A stretch of 64,000 nucleotides of DNA, taken from Phylloscopus collybita. Its lineage: Eukaryota > Chordata > Aves > Passeriformes > Phylloscopidae. Position 1 is the first letter of the stretch; each line of letters opens with the position of its first letter. Shown in pieces: positions 21,256-35,763 of this stretch. Location of the stretch: contig JAJNNQ010000075.1 in the NCBI GenBank assembly GCA_027886175.1, forward strand, positions 61,768,001 to 61,832,000, read 5' to 3'. The translations under genes and the position numbers were made by a program. The notes under the pieces are model-generated. The model worked only from the letters and a program-made list of their open reading frames with translations. It was not told the origin of the DNA and searched no databases.

Positions 21256-24132
21256 GAGTCCTATGGACTTACCCATATTTATTAAAAAAGAAAATTGCCA
21301 GAGCTGCAAGTATAACACCAGATAACGACATGACCCTATTCCTAGCTCTTCAGGAAATTGGTTTCCAACACAGTCTCATATTTTCTAAAATGACATCTTA
21401 TATAAAACATCAAGTGTTTCAGGAGAGAACTGAAGGCTTAAACCTGCCATGGTACAAAAACACCTGAATGATGGTGTAGACTTGAAATAAATGCTAGTCA
21501 TGCTTGATCAAAGTGGTTCAGAGTACACTTGAGATTCCTTGTTTTTTTTCTCACAAACTTTTAATTTTCTTACAACATCTTTTGTTCTTTTTTTTCTTTG
21601 TTCCCGTAACACTTTTTTTTTTTTTTACTTCTCAATAGCCATATTCTAAGCTCTGGCAACGACTGCTTTCTTTTACATTTTGATAGAGTACTGAGAGCAG
21701 GTATGGTTGCAGCCTCCCCAAAACTCTGCACTGGTATAGGAGAGCTCTGGATCATGAGCAGAAGCATCCACCAAAGTCAGTAACACCAGAGAGAATTGTA
21801 TTTCTTTTCCCCGTTATTCCAACTTACTGACTATTTTATGAACATTGTCATAATGCAAATTAACTGTCACCAGCATCTATAGATACAAATCTATGATTCA
21901 TGTCAGAAATGCACTAGAAGGACATGAACACTTGGATGCACAGGTGGTTTATAGTTTGACAATTTGTGTCACTTAATTTCAGAGACAGCTGCCTGTCATC
22001 TTCAACACAATAACAGATCAGACAACCCAGGAATGACATTTTCTGATTCAAAGCAGCATTAGTAACAGAGGTTAATGATTAATTTTGAAGATTGTAACTT
22101 TTTTTTTTTTTTTAAGAAGAAACATTGACTTTAAAAGTGGTAAAAATAGTTTAAAACTAATTTCTTACACTTTGTGGACAAATTGCGTGAACATTGCAAA
22201 GCCTTTCTGCAGGCAGAAGCCCTTTTCCCAATCTACCACTTTGTTTTACTGCTTGCATTTTGTTTTCACTCGAGAAGCAGTGTTAGTGGGTGGCGCTAGT
22301 GACAACACTGTCTAGCTCTCCCAATTCTCCTCCTCAGGTACTTCCAGTTTTAAGCAGGGAAACGACTACTCTGCTTCTGGAATCCTGTGCTAGGCAAACA
22401 GAGAGCATATGTGATGTTTTTAATGTAACACAGTTGAAAAGCTCTGGCATGCTGCAGACTAATACCTTTGAAGACATCTTGAGGAGATCGTCAAACATCA
22501 TAGCCTGGAGCTTAATTGTGCTTTTTAATTATGTTAAGACAATTTGAATAAGCCAGTGTGATAGATTGCAACCACACCTTTGGCACGCCAACACATACCT
22601 CTGAGGGAGCGCACTGTGCAATGCACAGCAGAAGAACATTTCGCATACAATCGTCTTCAGCCCACAAAAGCAGTAGCCCACCACCCCACAAAGAACATCC
22701 CTCCTGGCTGCAGGGTGTGAGGACCACCCACTGGCCATGGCAGTCTCATGTTACCACTTGAGTTATCACTTGGGTTACCACTGTTCAACTCTGCTTTTGT
22801 GCCTGTAAAGCATTTGAAGTATGGAGGACAAGAGTAATGCCTAATGGACTATATTTCTAAGTTCATAACTTAGTCAGTGGTCAAGGGGAAGGAAGTGATT
22901 CATATCCTCAGAGCATTATGAACTTGTCAATCTGGTCCTCCTTGTATTTTTTCCAAACTTCACTCCTCTGCCAATGACCTCCCGTGAGCTTGGGTTCTGT
23001 GACTGGTGACAGGTTCCTACACAGAATGTAAGCCAGTTTCCCCTCATCTAGCTCTTCACTTCTATTGTTCCTATCTGAAGTAGCTTTTGTGGAAGTCAGC
23101 ATTACTAACTAGCACAGTGCTGTGCTAATGTTGTCAGACAAAAGTGCTGTTCCCCACACTCTGGCATTCTGTCAAGGATGGCTGTTTTGAGCCTTTATGT
23201 GTGGTTAGGCCTCTCACCATGGATGCTGACCTCTTAGCTTTGATGAGAATGATATGAAACGTGCTAATGAGCATACTAAGCATATCTTATGCTACCTGTG
23301 CCATGGCTTGGTTGAAGAAGCTGTCAGCCAGCCTCAGTTTGATGGAGCAGCTGGCACCTGCTCTTACCTTCTAGCTAAGATGCGTGTTCCCTGGCCCGTT
23401 TAAAGCAAAACAAGATGGGTAACACAAAAACGGTTTAAATTATGCTTTTGCTAATTTGGTCATTTTGACCAGCATAAGGTTCAGCAGTGAAAACAGAAGC
23501 CTTTTCCACATGGAGAAACCTTCCTTAGGAAGCAGGTTGTAGTTGTTCCATATGTGCTGTTGAGGCACATGCAGCAAAGCAGATGCCATTTCACCAGTCA
23601 AGACGGGTTTGAACATGCGAGCTGTGAAGAGGAGCTTAGAAGTTTCTGTCCACAAGGAGCAGTTGGTCTAGGAAGCACAAACTGCAGGGAGAACAGGGAA
23701 ATACTAGTAAAGGCCAGCTGATGGGATCAGAGGGCTTTTTAGTCAATTTTGATAATGATCACATTTCAACACATGCTTATAACAAATAAGACATAGGAAT
23801 TAGCTAAATTATTAACACTTCAAGGATGAATTCCAAGAGGTAATTGGTCTTTCTCCTCCCACAGAGAGCATCCCAAATATCCAGGGGTGAGAGGAAGCAG
23901 TGCCTCCATTGCTTCCTTATCTCCCAGCTGCAGTCTGGAAAGCAGAGCTGAGTGGGCTAAGTGTCAGATTGCTCCCTTTCTCTTTCCTCCAGGTGAGATT
24001 AAAGTTATAGCGGTGTGGGAGGGGAAAGCACATCAATCATCCTTCCAGATGAAATTTACAAATCCACTTTAAGATTAAGCTTTTCCCTCAATTGCCTCTA
24101 GTTTCCTCTAAAATTTGACAAAGTCATATTTC

Positions 24133-24155
24133 TTTTTTTTTTTTTTTTTTTTTTT
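24133..24155. repeat. Poly-T homopolymer (23 nt)
   Basis: Uninterrupted T run in the upstream intergenic region. Confidence 0.9.
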
Positions 24156-24618
24156 CCAGTGGGGATGTTTTGCAGGCAGCTTGTGAAATAGAAATTTTAG
24201 AGACGGCTAAAAAATTTAGGCTTTTGAGAAATGTCAAAAGATGGGAGATAAGCATTGCGTGAAATGTCTAGTCCTGATTGTAGTGGTTATTAACTCCAAA
24301 GTACATTGCTTCTTTATAAAAACAATCAATCTTTTATGTTTCCTTCAAGCCCCATAATAAAATATTCTTTACAAAGAATTTACTTTTCTTTACTTTTTTT
24401 TTTTTACATAGAGAGCATTTTATGTGACTATAGTGACTGACTACAGTGACTATATCTGTCATTTTGTGAATTTACTAGTTTCACAGTGGGATTGCAACAG
24501 TTATTACAGAAACAATGAAGAAGAAGGGATATAAAAGTAATGGATAGATGTATCTGAAGGACTACAAGCTAGTGTCTATTTTTATCTGAAGGTTTTTCCA
24601 GAGTAATGATATAATAAT

Positions 24619-24643
24619 TATATATATATATATATATATATAT
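24619..24643. repeat. TA dinucleotide microsatellite
   Basis: About 12 uninterrupted TA units; likely polymorphic. Confidence 0.92.
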
Positions 24644-27600
24644 TCAATACATATAATACCTGTGCCCATACAGCCAGAGAGTGACTTCAAGCTCTCTCTC
24701 TCTTTGAGTTTACAAGGTGGTAGCTGTGAAAATCTTCAGCAAGTAACAGCTATTTGGCCATGCTACCAAACGTGGTACACCTCCAAAACCCTTCCATCCC
24801 CTTTGTCTGAGGAAAAAGAGGAATCTTGTTTGGATGGTCAGAGGCTGATAGCCCATCATGGCTTCCCTGCCTCTTTTACAGAGCTCAGAAGAATACAGTT
24901 ACCCATGCTAGTTCTCCAGGAAGCCTAAGGACATGGTATTTTTCATCTATCCCAGCACCATCAAGAGACTTCTGTAATAAGCAGCAGGTTTTGAGAACGC
25001 ATCTAGGCACAAAACATATGTTTCCTGTATCATGTTGAACACAAAGAGCACAGAAGCTTTAATCAACCAATCAAAATTAAAGAAAGAACATTAAAGTCAG
25101 TGTCTGAAGGTTATATCCCACTTTTTCACTGGTGTTTCCTACCAAAGCCACCTGCAGTTGTAGAAGATGTGTGTCTAAGGTAGGGAACAGTAAGGGAAAA
25201 ATTTTCAATCCTGTAAAAATTTTCTTTTTAATGATAATAGGAGACTTTATTGACAAGGAAAAATGTGGTGGATAATATATAATGGATACTGCTAAAGTTA
25301 TCCAAGACTTTCCATTGTAAGACTCGTGCTTTTGGTTGAATATGAATATGCTGAGCTTTAAAACAGGTACTATGTACTGCTGCTCTGTAATAAAGCCTGG
25401 TTTCTTTTCCTGCATTTAAAGCTTCCTTGTGCTGTCCTTTAATACATATTACTGATATACAGACTTGAGTCTAATACTGACATTGGTGTAACAGCTTTTG
25501 GAGGTGAAAAGTCTCATCAATTTAGCTTCAGCTGTGAATCTGGCTTTATTTCAAAAGGACATCTGAAAAATACAGTTTCAGCTTGACCTGTAAGTAGGAA
25601 TTAATGTGCAGTTTTGTAAAATCATACCCTAGGAATGGTAGAGTGCAGGATTCTTTTCAGACAAACACTGTATAGATTTATCAATGCATTGCTATACTCT
25701 TTGAAACTCAGTGCTGCTGTAACATCTCAGGCAAAATCCCCTAGATGAGATCAGTTCCTTGATGTAGATGATCAGTTCCTAGATGTTAAGCAAAAGTTTT
25801 GCCTTCTTTCCTTGCAGTCTGTGAAGTTCTTCTTTTGCACATACATATTTTTCAAAGGACTGTGGCTGAGGCTTATTCATTACATCAAGGACCTTGCTCT
25901 AAATAGGAGCTAACACCAGCTTTAGATGAAGGCATGAGCAGCCTTGCAGTATGCAGATACAGGATAATCAACTCTCATGGAAGTCTTAAACTGACCTGTA
26001 GCTAGCACTGGGGATAAGCTTTTGATGCCAAATCTTTTATCTCTTTCAAATCTGCGATCATCCTAGCACTGAGTGGTATTTTGTTGTTTTTTTAACAGTT
26101 CCTATGGGTTATAAAATAAATATGGAGGATTAAAGGTTTGAAGAAATCTCTAGCCTGCAAAATCTTAAAGAGCATTTGCCACCTAGCAACAGCCAGGAAC
26201 GTGCATTTCCTTCAAACAATCTGCAATTGTATGATTCAGAAAAATCCTCCACAGTGTTTATAACTGCAATTGTAACTTACGTAGGAAGGAAAAATGCAGC
26301 AAAAGGCTCTGGTTGCATCACTGACAAAGGGTTTCATTACCATAAGAAGTCCCTAACAGGGTGACAAATAATCAAGATTAAAAAGAATGTGTGAGACCAG
26401 CAGAAAGGGAAACAATGACGTTCCCATTATAGCTGTGGCCTTTGCAATAAATGATATGTCAGCTTTTTCACTTTGAATTGTGCTGAATAACTTGGTGATT
26501 TTAATTCATCAGCAAATGAATACTTAGATTAGAAGCTATTTTCTTTTCAAATGTGCGTTTGCTAACTTAGCCATGCAATAAATACCACACTCCTTGAAAA
26601 GTGTGATAATATAGATACTGCTTATAGATGTTAACGATTTAAACCACAGACACCCTGTTAGTTTGCTCAGATACGTGAGGAAAGTAGGGGAACTATAGGA
26701 GAGGAACTGTAATTGCAACATGCATGAGCTGGCTGGCTATCAAAATCTTGTTGGTCTGCATTTTGTGATGTTAATGAGAGAGTAGGGGAAAATTACACAG
26801 ATGCTAATGCACATGGGTTCTATTTAGATGATTATCATGCATAAGTCTTTGAAACATCTAAGAATATACTTTATTGAGTATCAGTTACCCCAGTTGCTCG
26901 GTTTCCTCCTGTTATTTTAAATCTCCTTAAAGGAAAGAGCTTGGGGATATCTAAGGACCCTGCAATTTTCAGACCTCCCTGACCTCAAAACCATTGTCAT
27001 TTGTTAAGGAATTTCACTCATGTGACATTGTTAAATTAACCTGGATCTGTTCTAAAAAAATAATGAGCAGCTTCTAGACTCGTGTTCATAGCATTACTTA
27101 AAATTCCTTATTAACAGGGTACTAAACCCCACTTTGTTTCAGTGTATGTTCTTTTTAAAACAGAAGTTGCAGTTTCTCAGTTAACAAACCAACTTAAGCC
27201 CAACAAAGACATGACTAATACATATTACTAACAAAACACTTCAAATGCTAAAAGATATTGTTGCTAACCCCTTACAGGCAGCTGGTAGGATTCAATTCTG
27301 TTTCTGGCAGCAGGAGAGTACATGCTGAAGTATCAGAATTGGAGCAGAAAATTGTAAGTGCAGCTGAAATGGAAGGGGAAGCGGCAAGCTATTGCCAAGG
27401 GATCACAAGGATTTTTAAAATAAGTACATTCAGTGAGTTTATACTAAATATTAAAAGTTCCAGAAAGCATAATGTAAATAACTGAAAGTTTAGAAGCCTG
27501 TCTTTTCCAGTCAAGTTCAAAGTACTAAAAGCATTTCTTAGAACCTGACATTTGTACTGAATAGCCAGTGCAATATCAGCCATTTTTGGAAAACATCCTA

Positions 27601-30600
27601 ATGTAGACAGGCTCTAATAGGCAAAAGTTTTGAAAGCAAAATGAGGGGTTGCAGTGCAAGGAGAACACTGACAGAATGGATTTTTGCTGTCACTACTGTC
27701 ACTAACAGCAGTCCTGACTCTTTCATTGATGCACTTTGGAGTGGTGCCACATGAGGACTGCATGGTCAGGTGTGCTCAGGAAGACACTGTTCATGTTCCT
27801 CAGCAGGAACAAGTTTGCAGATCACAGGTGGAAAGCTCTTCAGAGTCCAAGCTTTCTTCTCTCACAGTTGGCCTATTCTAGAAATCAGAACGTGAAATCT
27901 AATTGTGGGCTTTGGATAAAGGGAAAATAGTTTCCTAATCAATGTTTCCTTGATCCTGCCGTAAAGGATGGCAGAAAACCTGCTTCTCTGAAAAGAGGAG
28001 AAACCAAGCTATGAGAGACAGTTTGTGTTTTCAGAGTCCCAGGATTCAGGCCAGCTATTTAGCCTGCAAGTTGCTTCAGACTTGCTTCTCAAGACTTCAT
28101 TTACTGTCTATGCCTCTATACCCAAAAAATGTACCCACTTTGATTTCTCACAATACAATACATCTTACCAAGCAGCAAAATTAGAAAAATATCACTCTAC
28201 TTTAAAACAGTGTATTTTTTGAAACTTAAAATATCACAGAGTGATATGTAATTGATAACTATATCCTGATGGAATTGCTCCCTACTCTGCCTGTCATGCC
28301 CAAACACTGGTACGCATCGGGCATCAGAATCTTAGCCCTTCCAGCAGAAACTGCAACAACTGTATTTTATCTGCCTCTGTGTCCTTCTCAAAAGTTATGA
28401 TCAAGGGCTGAGGGGATACAGCAAATGATTATATTCTTTTAGCGCTAGCAGAGCTTATCCTTGACTTTGAAAGATAGATGATTAAAATTCACATTTTTTT
28501 AAAAAATGGGCACAGCAGAGGCAAGACATAAAGTGAAAATCCACCTAGATTAGTGTAGCCTGGTGTACAGGTCACACATGTAGCTTTCATAACCTGATTT
28601 AAATCCCTTCTTAGCCAGCTTCAGATCATGGTCTTGAAACTAAATTCCCACTTCCCATCTACGTGTTTAGCTATGGATGTTTCAAGGTGGTGTCTTTTTC
28701 TGAAGAAATCTCAGTCAGGCTTTGTCTTTATTCAGATACAAAACAGGAACTGCTGTGTTCCCCACAATTAATTCTTACCTAAATTCAAGAAAAAAAAAAG
28801 ATTCAATAGCATTTTTCAGTATTAACATTTTACTAATGTACTTAAAATTTACTGCTCTTTTTATTTCAAAATAGAGTTGAGACTTAAAAGTGTGATCTGG
28901 AGCAACTCTCCCTGTGTTTAGCAATGTTTCTGAAGGTTTACCTTTCACCCCAAACAAAGAATGGTAGAGTCCACTTAAGGTTTTAAACATAAGTTTCTTT
29001 TGTCCTCCCTAATATTCTTTTCAGTATCAGAAAGTGCTTTAAGACATTTCCCTCCAAAGCCTTCATAATGGAAACTGAATTAATACTTTTGACTCCTAAA
29101 TCATGCATCATTTTGCTTCTTCCTTAAAAAGACTTTCTTAAAAAGAAGTCACATACTAAATATGAGTTTCAGAGAGAGTTCAGTGTTCCAAGGGGACTTC
29201 ATAAAAGGCATGAAAAGCTGTCTTCAGACAGGGATTTTGTGCATATATGCTGATCCCAATAGACTTAATGTGCGTGATGGAACTGTACTATAGCCGTGCA
29301 ATTTGAATTAGACTGCTACTTTTATATCTCTTATCACAACTCCTTTCCAGTTAACATTCATTTAAAGCCTGCATTTGTAATCCCTCAGGATATTTTTCCC
29401 CCAATTTTTACAGATCAACATATTCATGAGACCAAAATCAGTAGTTTATCATATTCCTCATTTGAATACAGCAAACCTGCTTACAGTTGATTCTGTTATA
29501 CTTGGTCACAATTCTCTAGCAAGAAAGAATAAACCTACAAATTGTTTTGTTGCCTTATGCTTCTCCCATTAGGATTTCATTGAAGGAAATTCTTTGGTGA
29601 GAGTCAAAACCCTTCAGACACTGCCCTAAAACTCTGGCAGGGGAAGTCAGCTGTCATCTCCTGAGTCCCCTGGGTGAAGCACAGGTCAATAAAAGGCATA
29701 TTTGTGAATTCCCATTTACACAGCCCACGCTCTGGTCATGAAGCTGTATTCTGGCTTCCCACCACCTGATAACTTTTCTTACTTATCCTCTGTTCAGCAC
29801 TATGGTTGTTCTCAGTTTTTGGCAGACTAATGTGGAAGGAATTAGGCTCAGGGAACATGCACCTATTGAACCTTACAATATTTATAGTTGTCATGACTCT
29901 ATTTTTGTCCTGTTCTAGAGTTGATAGTGAGAGACAGTTTATCCCTATTTACTCATCTCTTTTTACATTTACTTCCTGTCTAATGTGATGGATGCAAACT
30001 GGGAGGCAGGGAGGGAGGGAGGGGAGGAGGAAGGGGAGGAATTCCTTTGCTGCTCTTTGATTATGTGACCCTGAAAACTACTGATCAGCAAGTATCCCAG
30101 TAGTCCAATTCACCTTCTAATTATGAATTCACCTTGTAATGATATGTATTATTAGTTATTCCTCTGTTTTTCAGAGATACAGACTTCTCTAGTCAAAGAT
30201 CAATGACAAACTCAGAGAGAGCAGAAGTAGATTTGTTCCCAGTAAGAAGGTACAGCCTTCTTTTCCTTCCTTGGCAATTTTCCTTCAGAAGAATCACTGA
30301 TTTTGTGGTTTTTTGTTTTTTTTAAAGAGATTTCCCTTTGATCCTAAGAATGTACTGAAAGCTGATCCAACCACAGTTAGTGTTCTCTTTTCTGGATTAT
30401 TTTTGTGAGGCTGCTGGGAGAATTGGTGTATTCAATTCTCTGGCTTCTACTTTCTATAGATCCCAGCCTTGGAGAGCACCTTGGAGAGTCAGAAAAAGCA
30501 ACAAAGTAACAAATGGTCTTATTGTTCCACAGGACCTCATACAACTCCAAAAAAAAAAAAAAAAAAAGGATTTGCATGGCTTAGCTGAGTAGGTGTTTTA

Positions 30601-33600
30601 ATGATTACTAGTTGAGACATGTTGCTGTGTAAACTTTTATCCCTTTCCAGTGCATGACAGACAAAATTTTGATACTGTTAATTGAAGGGTAATTTAGAAG
30701 AGTTTTTTAGGTGGGAAAGTAGGACTGTATTGAGTTCAGCCTTGGAAGAAGACAATGCCAGGAACTATGATCAAGGATAAAAAGGCTAAGTTTAGGCCAC
30801 TCCTTTCAATTTTTTTCTGTCTGAGGTCAAACTCTTATTGTTAATAGCTGCCTCTCTTTGTGCTAAGTGATGCAGTTTAAGTCCCATATAAAAAAAAAAT
30901 ACCTTTAAAATCCAACATGGACATTTCAATTCATACTTTCCCAACCATGCAGCTGTTAAGCACTAACCAGTTCATTCATAGCTATTCAATCTGAGAAGGA
31001 ATTCTTCAGCCAGCTTTAATATTACTCCATGGAGGAATTCCATGTGTTCAGAGGAATGTTTAAAATCAATGCCTATTGGCAAATGGAGATGGCTGAGCCT
31101 CCTCTGTTCCACAGCACTAAAGCACAGAGGGCAGGCAAGGCTGACAAGCTAAGCAGGCTTGTTAGACACAGCTTTCTTTTTAGGACAATTTCTATAACAC
31201 ATTTTGCTAAGCTCTAACTTGAATATGGGTGGAACCTGTTGCTCCATTATAATGCAGAGCTAGGAAACCCCAGCTATCACCATTTCTGACCTAAGACTTA
31301 AATACTTGGAGAAAGCTGTTGATCACTAAATCAGAGATTAGAACAGGAATCTGGAACCCTATAAAAAGATAAGCTTGAAGATACTCTTTGAATATGGTTC
31401 CTCAATGTTCAAAGATATGTAGCACGTCTTACTTCAACAAAATAAAGGGATAATGGATTAAGTTACAATTTCTATTATAAGTCACAAAACTGGTAGTTTC
31501 TGAAAATGCCTTTGCATTTGAAAGACTCAGGAACCATGTATTAGTCAGGAACCATGTATTAGTCATTGTAAGGAAAACCTGAATGAGCAATTTCATAAAA
31601 TTGGAAGAGTTGCTGTGCAGCAGCATTTACTTGTGTGCCAGTAATATGTTCCAGGCAGCTGTGATCTCTTGGAGAAGGCTATAAAGAACACTAGTCTTGT
31701 TTTCTGACAGCCTATCATATAATTTCTAACAGCCTGATGCAATGAGTAGAATTTCTTTCAATTTTTTTTCCAGTGTAGACCTTACTGGAAAACATAAAAC
31801 AAAGTGTTCTTTAATTTCTTATATTGTGTTATTTGTTATTTGAAAGCCAAAAATGAGGCTAATATCATTGCTTATAGATTTGCTGGTAATTTCTTTTACT
31901 TAATTCAATACAGAGCTTTCATCAGATTTCTACAGTGAATATTTTCCAAAGTAAATTCAGAATTATTTTCAACAAATCTTTCGTAGTGAGACAAATTCAT
32001 TTTATTCAAACATATCACAGATGGTACCATTCAAATGAATGAGTGTAGAAAGTAATGCATAAAATTGATTCATTGAATTATTTTAAATACTTATGGGAAA
32101 AATTGAATCCAATAGTATTTTCAATAAATTCTGTACTGTCTCATTAAAAAATGCAATTCCCACAGACTTTTTTTGTTATGGATTAGGAATGACATTGTTA
32201 AAGAAATATGTCTTTATGCCATGAAGTATAAGCCTGCAGCCTCTAAGCTTGCCTTCCCTATTAATTTTTCCTAAATGTATTTTTAAAAACCTCTTAACTT
32301 GTTTTCTTTCATCAACTAATGTGTCTAGCCTATATTACTTCCCTGTAATTATTTTCTATATTTTCCTCTGTAATCATTGTCTGTGTCATTTATCTCAAGG
32401 GAATTTGAATGATTGAAACAAGCAGACTCTATTTTGTCATCATTTTAATGATATAATTTTGAAATTTTCTTTAATATTTACCATATAGTTCATGGATCCA
32501 GTCATCCAATAGTGCACTCTGCAGTAACCAAAAGCCTGCTGATGAAATCTCTGTGCTCAGATTAGTTTGCTGACGTTTGTCACTTTTTCCATGAAATGAA
32601 ATTCACCCACTTTATCTGAAATATTAGCTGGTGCAAAAGGATGGCTGGAGGAGCAGAGTCTGCAGTGTTTCCATCCCCTTCCGCTGCTCTGATAATCAGG
32701 AAAGCAGCACATCCATCACTTTTAGCAGGTGAGCAGTGCTGCTGGCCTCTGAAGTGAGACACCTGAAGAGATCTTACCTGCAAAGGGCTATTTGCACCCA
32801 TGGTGTAGGACTGATTGCCATATGCACTCTCTTCCAGGCACAGCTTATGGCTTCCAGCTTGGTTTTAATAAAAAACAGTACTCAAATTCTAAACACTCCT
32901 GGCTGATTTTAATTCTGTTTATCAACAGGTACACTACGTTCAGGTGTTAGTATCAAGTTAGAAAAGCTGCTAATGCCAGAAAACTGAGGTGGCTTTTGTA
33001 TATTTTAAATATACATAAATAAATATATAACTCATGAGTACTTATAAGTGATGCTGGGTCCCATGCTTTCTAATGAAACTCTACTTGATAGCATTTCAGT
33101 GTTTACACAGTTCAACTTTTCAGGTACCTTTCATGTCCTAATTCTGCCAAAGTATTTATTTTTAATTGTAATGTGAGAAAAACACGGCCTTTGGTTTCAG
33201 CAAGAACTGTTTTTAACCAAAATGACACAGTTCACCATTCTTTTCAAACGCATTTCTCAGACTGGAATGTGGTCTATACAGTCAAAAATGTGGCAATAAA
33301 ACAAATAGTTTTATAAATTCTTGTACAAGATGTTCCAAGAATGCAGTCAGAAGAGAAGGAGACAAAGAGGACTGGTGAAGGATAAAACATTGTGCAGGCT
33401 CATTTGCAGTTCTAAAGTGAATGCCTTTATGTGGCTGGTGCCTTTCCTTTCCCCTCCTTCTCAAAAGCAAGAGAGTTCCAGGAGAGACTGAAGTTTAAAT
33501 TCGTTTTGGCATTTCTTACTGGGAGGAATTTACTAGTAGCTACAGCAAAAAGAGTTAGTGATTTAGGACTAACTGACATACTTGCTTTTCCTTTAACTCC

Positions 33601-35439
33601 TTAAAGGCAAGATTTTAATTTTACAACATAGCTGGGTTTTTTTCTTTCTCTAGTTTGCAGACTGAGTTAGGGGAATATAAAGAGTTAAATGTGCTTGGAC
33701 TTCCACAGCAAATCTGTAGCTAAGTCATAAACAGAGGCCTTGGTTCTTCTGTCCTCTGCTCTAACCATGAGACTCACTGTGTGTTTTTGCCAATACATAT
33801 GTGATAGCTAATGGGTTTTGAACTGATAGCATTCTGGATAGCTGGGAAACTGCTCAAGTAGAAGCTGAGTCATTGGTGGATTATATTTTTAACTGGTGTC
33901 ATCATCTCACTGTGCATTCTACCCAGCATCAGTTTGGCTGTATATTTCCTTGCAGACCACCTATTTCCTTTTACTCCAGTCCTCCTAGAAAGCATTTCTA
34001 AGCTGCTCTGCAGTACACTCTGCCATTTAGGCAAATCCCTTTAGATATTATAATATACTGCTTAAGTGAAGCTAGGAACCTGAGCACTCCATGACAAGCA
34101 GTTAGGCTTTGTTTATATCTAGAGTAGAATTCTGATTATAGAGACAAAATATGCCAAACACTACGTAGACACAAAGACAGCAGATGTCTCCTTAACAGGT
34201 GTATTTTTTCTAGTAAAGCTTGAGGATGCTTCAGGTTTGCTTCCACACAGACTATTGTTACTACTAATGCAGTGAGAAACTATTCCAACCATAAAATTTG
34301 AGGAATTATCAGTTCCAAGACATTTAATGAAATTTCACAACTATGAAACAGGAGAGCAGATAACAGATAACAAAGAAAGAAGCGTAGAGGCTGAGTTCTG
34401 GCAGGGTTTTTAATTTGTCAGGCAAATTGGAAAGTTGACTAATATACCAGTTACACTTTTTGCAACTCTGTGCTAAATGGAAAACCACCTTTCAAACATT
34501 GGTATTGTTGAATCTCATGGGAAACCACTCCAATCCTTGTGTAACACAATGAAGAAGCTTTACCACCCTAAACCAAAGGAAACGCAGGGCAGATACTTTT
34601 AACAAAAGGATTTAGCTGTTTCTCTCTAAAACAAACCCAGAACACTGGCTTTCCACCAAGCAATTCAAGCCATGTAAAGGAGAAGCACAGCTAAACCGAC
34701 CTGGGAACTCTGACTCATGGGGTCAAGCGTCCTCCTTGTTGCAGAGGGGAAGTGGTTTGCACCACCCTTTTTCCTGGCACAGCCCATTTCCTCCTCTCCT
34801 GCTGCGGGATGCAGCCCAGCCCGCTGACCCATGAGCCCGTGGTGTTTGATGTACTCTGCCCACCCCAGAAAAAGGGCAAGCCAGTCCACCAACAGCTCCT
34901 TGCCATCTCATACAGGACAGCAGCTATTTACTCTTCTGTGCAGGCATTCAAAAGGGCTCACAAGAGGGCTTCAAATATTTTTGTAAGTGTTGACATTTTG
35001 GGTGATAAATTCTTAACTTCACAAAATAAAATGTTACTAATCTGACTAATACTTTATTAAATTTGCAATTACTTTTTGGCACATCACCAGCAATTTCAGC
35101 ATGGTGAGAACTTCTATTGTTCAGTTTATCTCAAATACTCTCTGTTAAGGTTCAAAAAAAGTTATAAGTACTGGTTAAATGAAAAAAAAAAAATTGAATA
35201 TGGTTGTGGAGTCTGAGAGTGTTCCATGCTAGCCTTCCCAAAGCTGGCCTTCAGTTCTGGCTCACTGGTCTCCCAACCACTCACAGGAGAAGTTAAATTG
35301 AAGGGTACACTCTCAGTTCTGCTGTAATTAAGTTCCAGGAAAAGCACAAATTCAGTTACTGATGTGTACTGGTCCTTTGCAGCACAGACTTCCCTGTCAG
35401 CCCTCCTTCCAGGTCACACAAACTGTGTTCAGGTCTGTA
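24644..35439. other. Intergenic stretch, no gene recognised
   Basis: AT-rich sequence on which I recognise no gene or major repeat family. Minor items are a GGGA-type purine run (about 30002-30040), an 18-bp tandem duplication (31528-31563), an AT palindrome (32998-33014) and a short minus-strand segment with strong start and donor context (32778-32801). Parts near 26400-26850 have the look of conserved non-coding sequence, which only alignment could show. Confidence 0.45.
31528..31563. repeat. Perfect 18-bp tandem duplication
   Basis: CAGGAACCATGTATTAGT occurs twice head to tail. Typical replication-slippage product. Confidence 0.9.
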
Positions 35440-35536
35440 GCAGACCTCTCCTTCGGTCCTGGTTTGGTAAGTTTTGGCGTTTGGACTCAATGATCATTGG
35501 GGGTTCCTTCCAGCTCAAGATGTTCTATGATTCTGA
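35440..35536 (+). mobile_element. CR1 LINE 3' tail
   Basis: Short plus-strand CR1 end with GGACTCAATGATCATTGG, GGTTCCTTCCAGCTCAAG and the terminal TTCTATGATTCTG. Severely 5'-truncated. The left limit is uncertain. Confidence 0.85.
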
Positions 35537-35763
35537 GATAAATAGGTATGATTCGTGCTGATAAAATTGAAACAGTAATCAATACTTTAGAATCATAAAG
35601 AAGTAACAAGTACTGCCAAGGAAGGTAGGGAGGGAGTCCCCCCCTTCTCCTGCAGATGTTCATGAGATACAGGAAGAAACCTAGATAAGGGAAGCTAAAT
35701 TTACTCATAAGAAGGGAAAAGTTGGGGAAGCTCCAAGGAACCTGCTAATTATATGAGATTTAT

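Larger units (their letters stand above)
20461..24600. other. Upstream flank of CTNNAL1, no gene recognised
   Basis: Unique sequence with a T53 homopolymer, a 10-bp-stem hairpin (21230-21255), an 18-nt interrupted palindrome (23110-23127) and poly-T runs. In human the 3' end of TMEM245 lies close here on the same strand, but I recognise none of its membrane-protein coding exons. The 64-codon minus-strand frame at 22908-23102 has a plausible composition but no known relatives. Confidence 0.5.
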
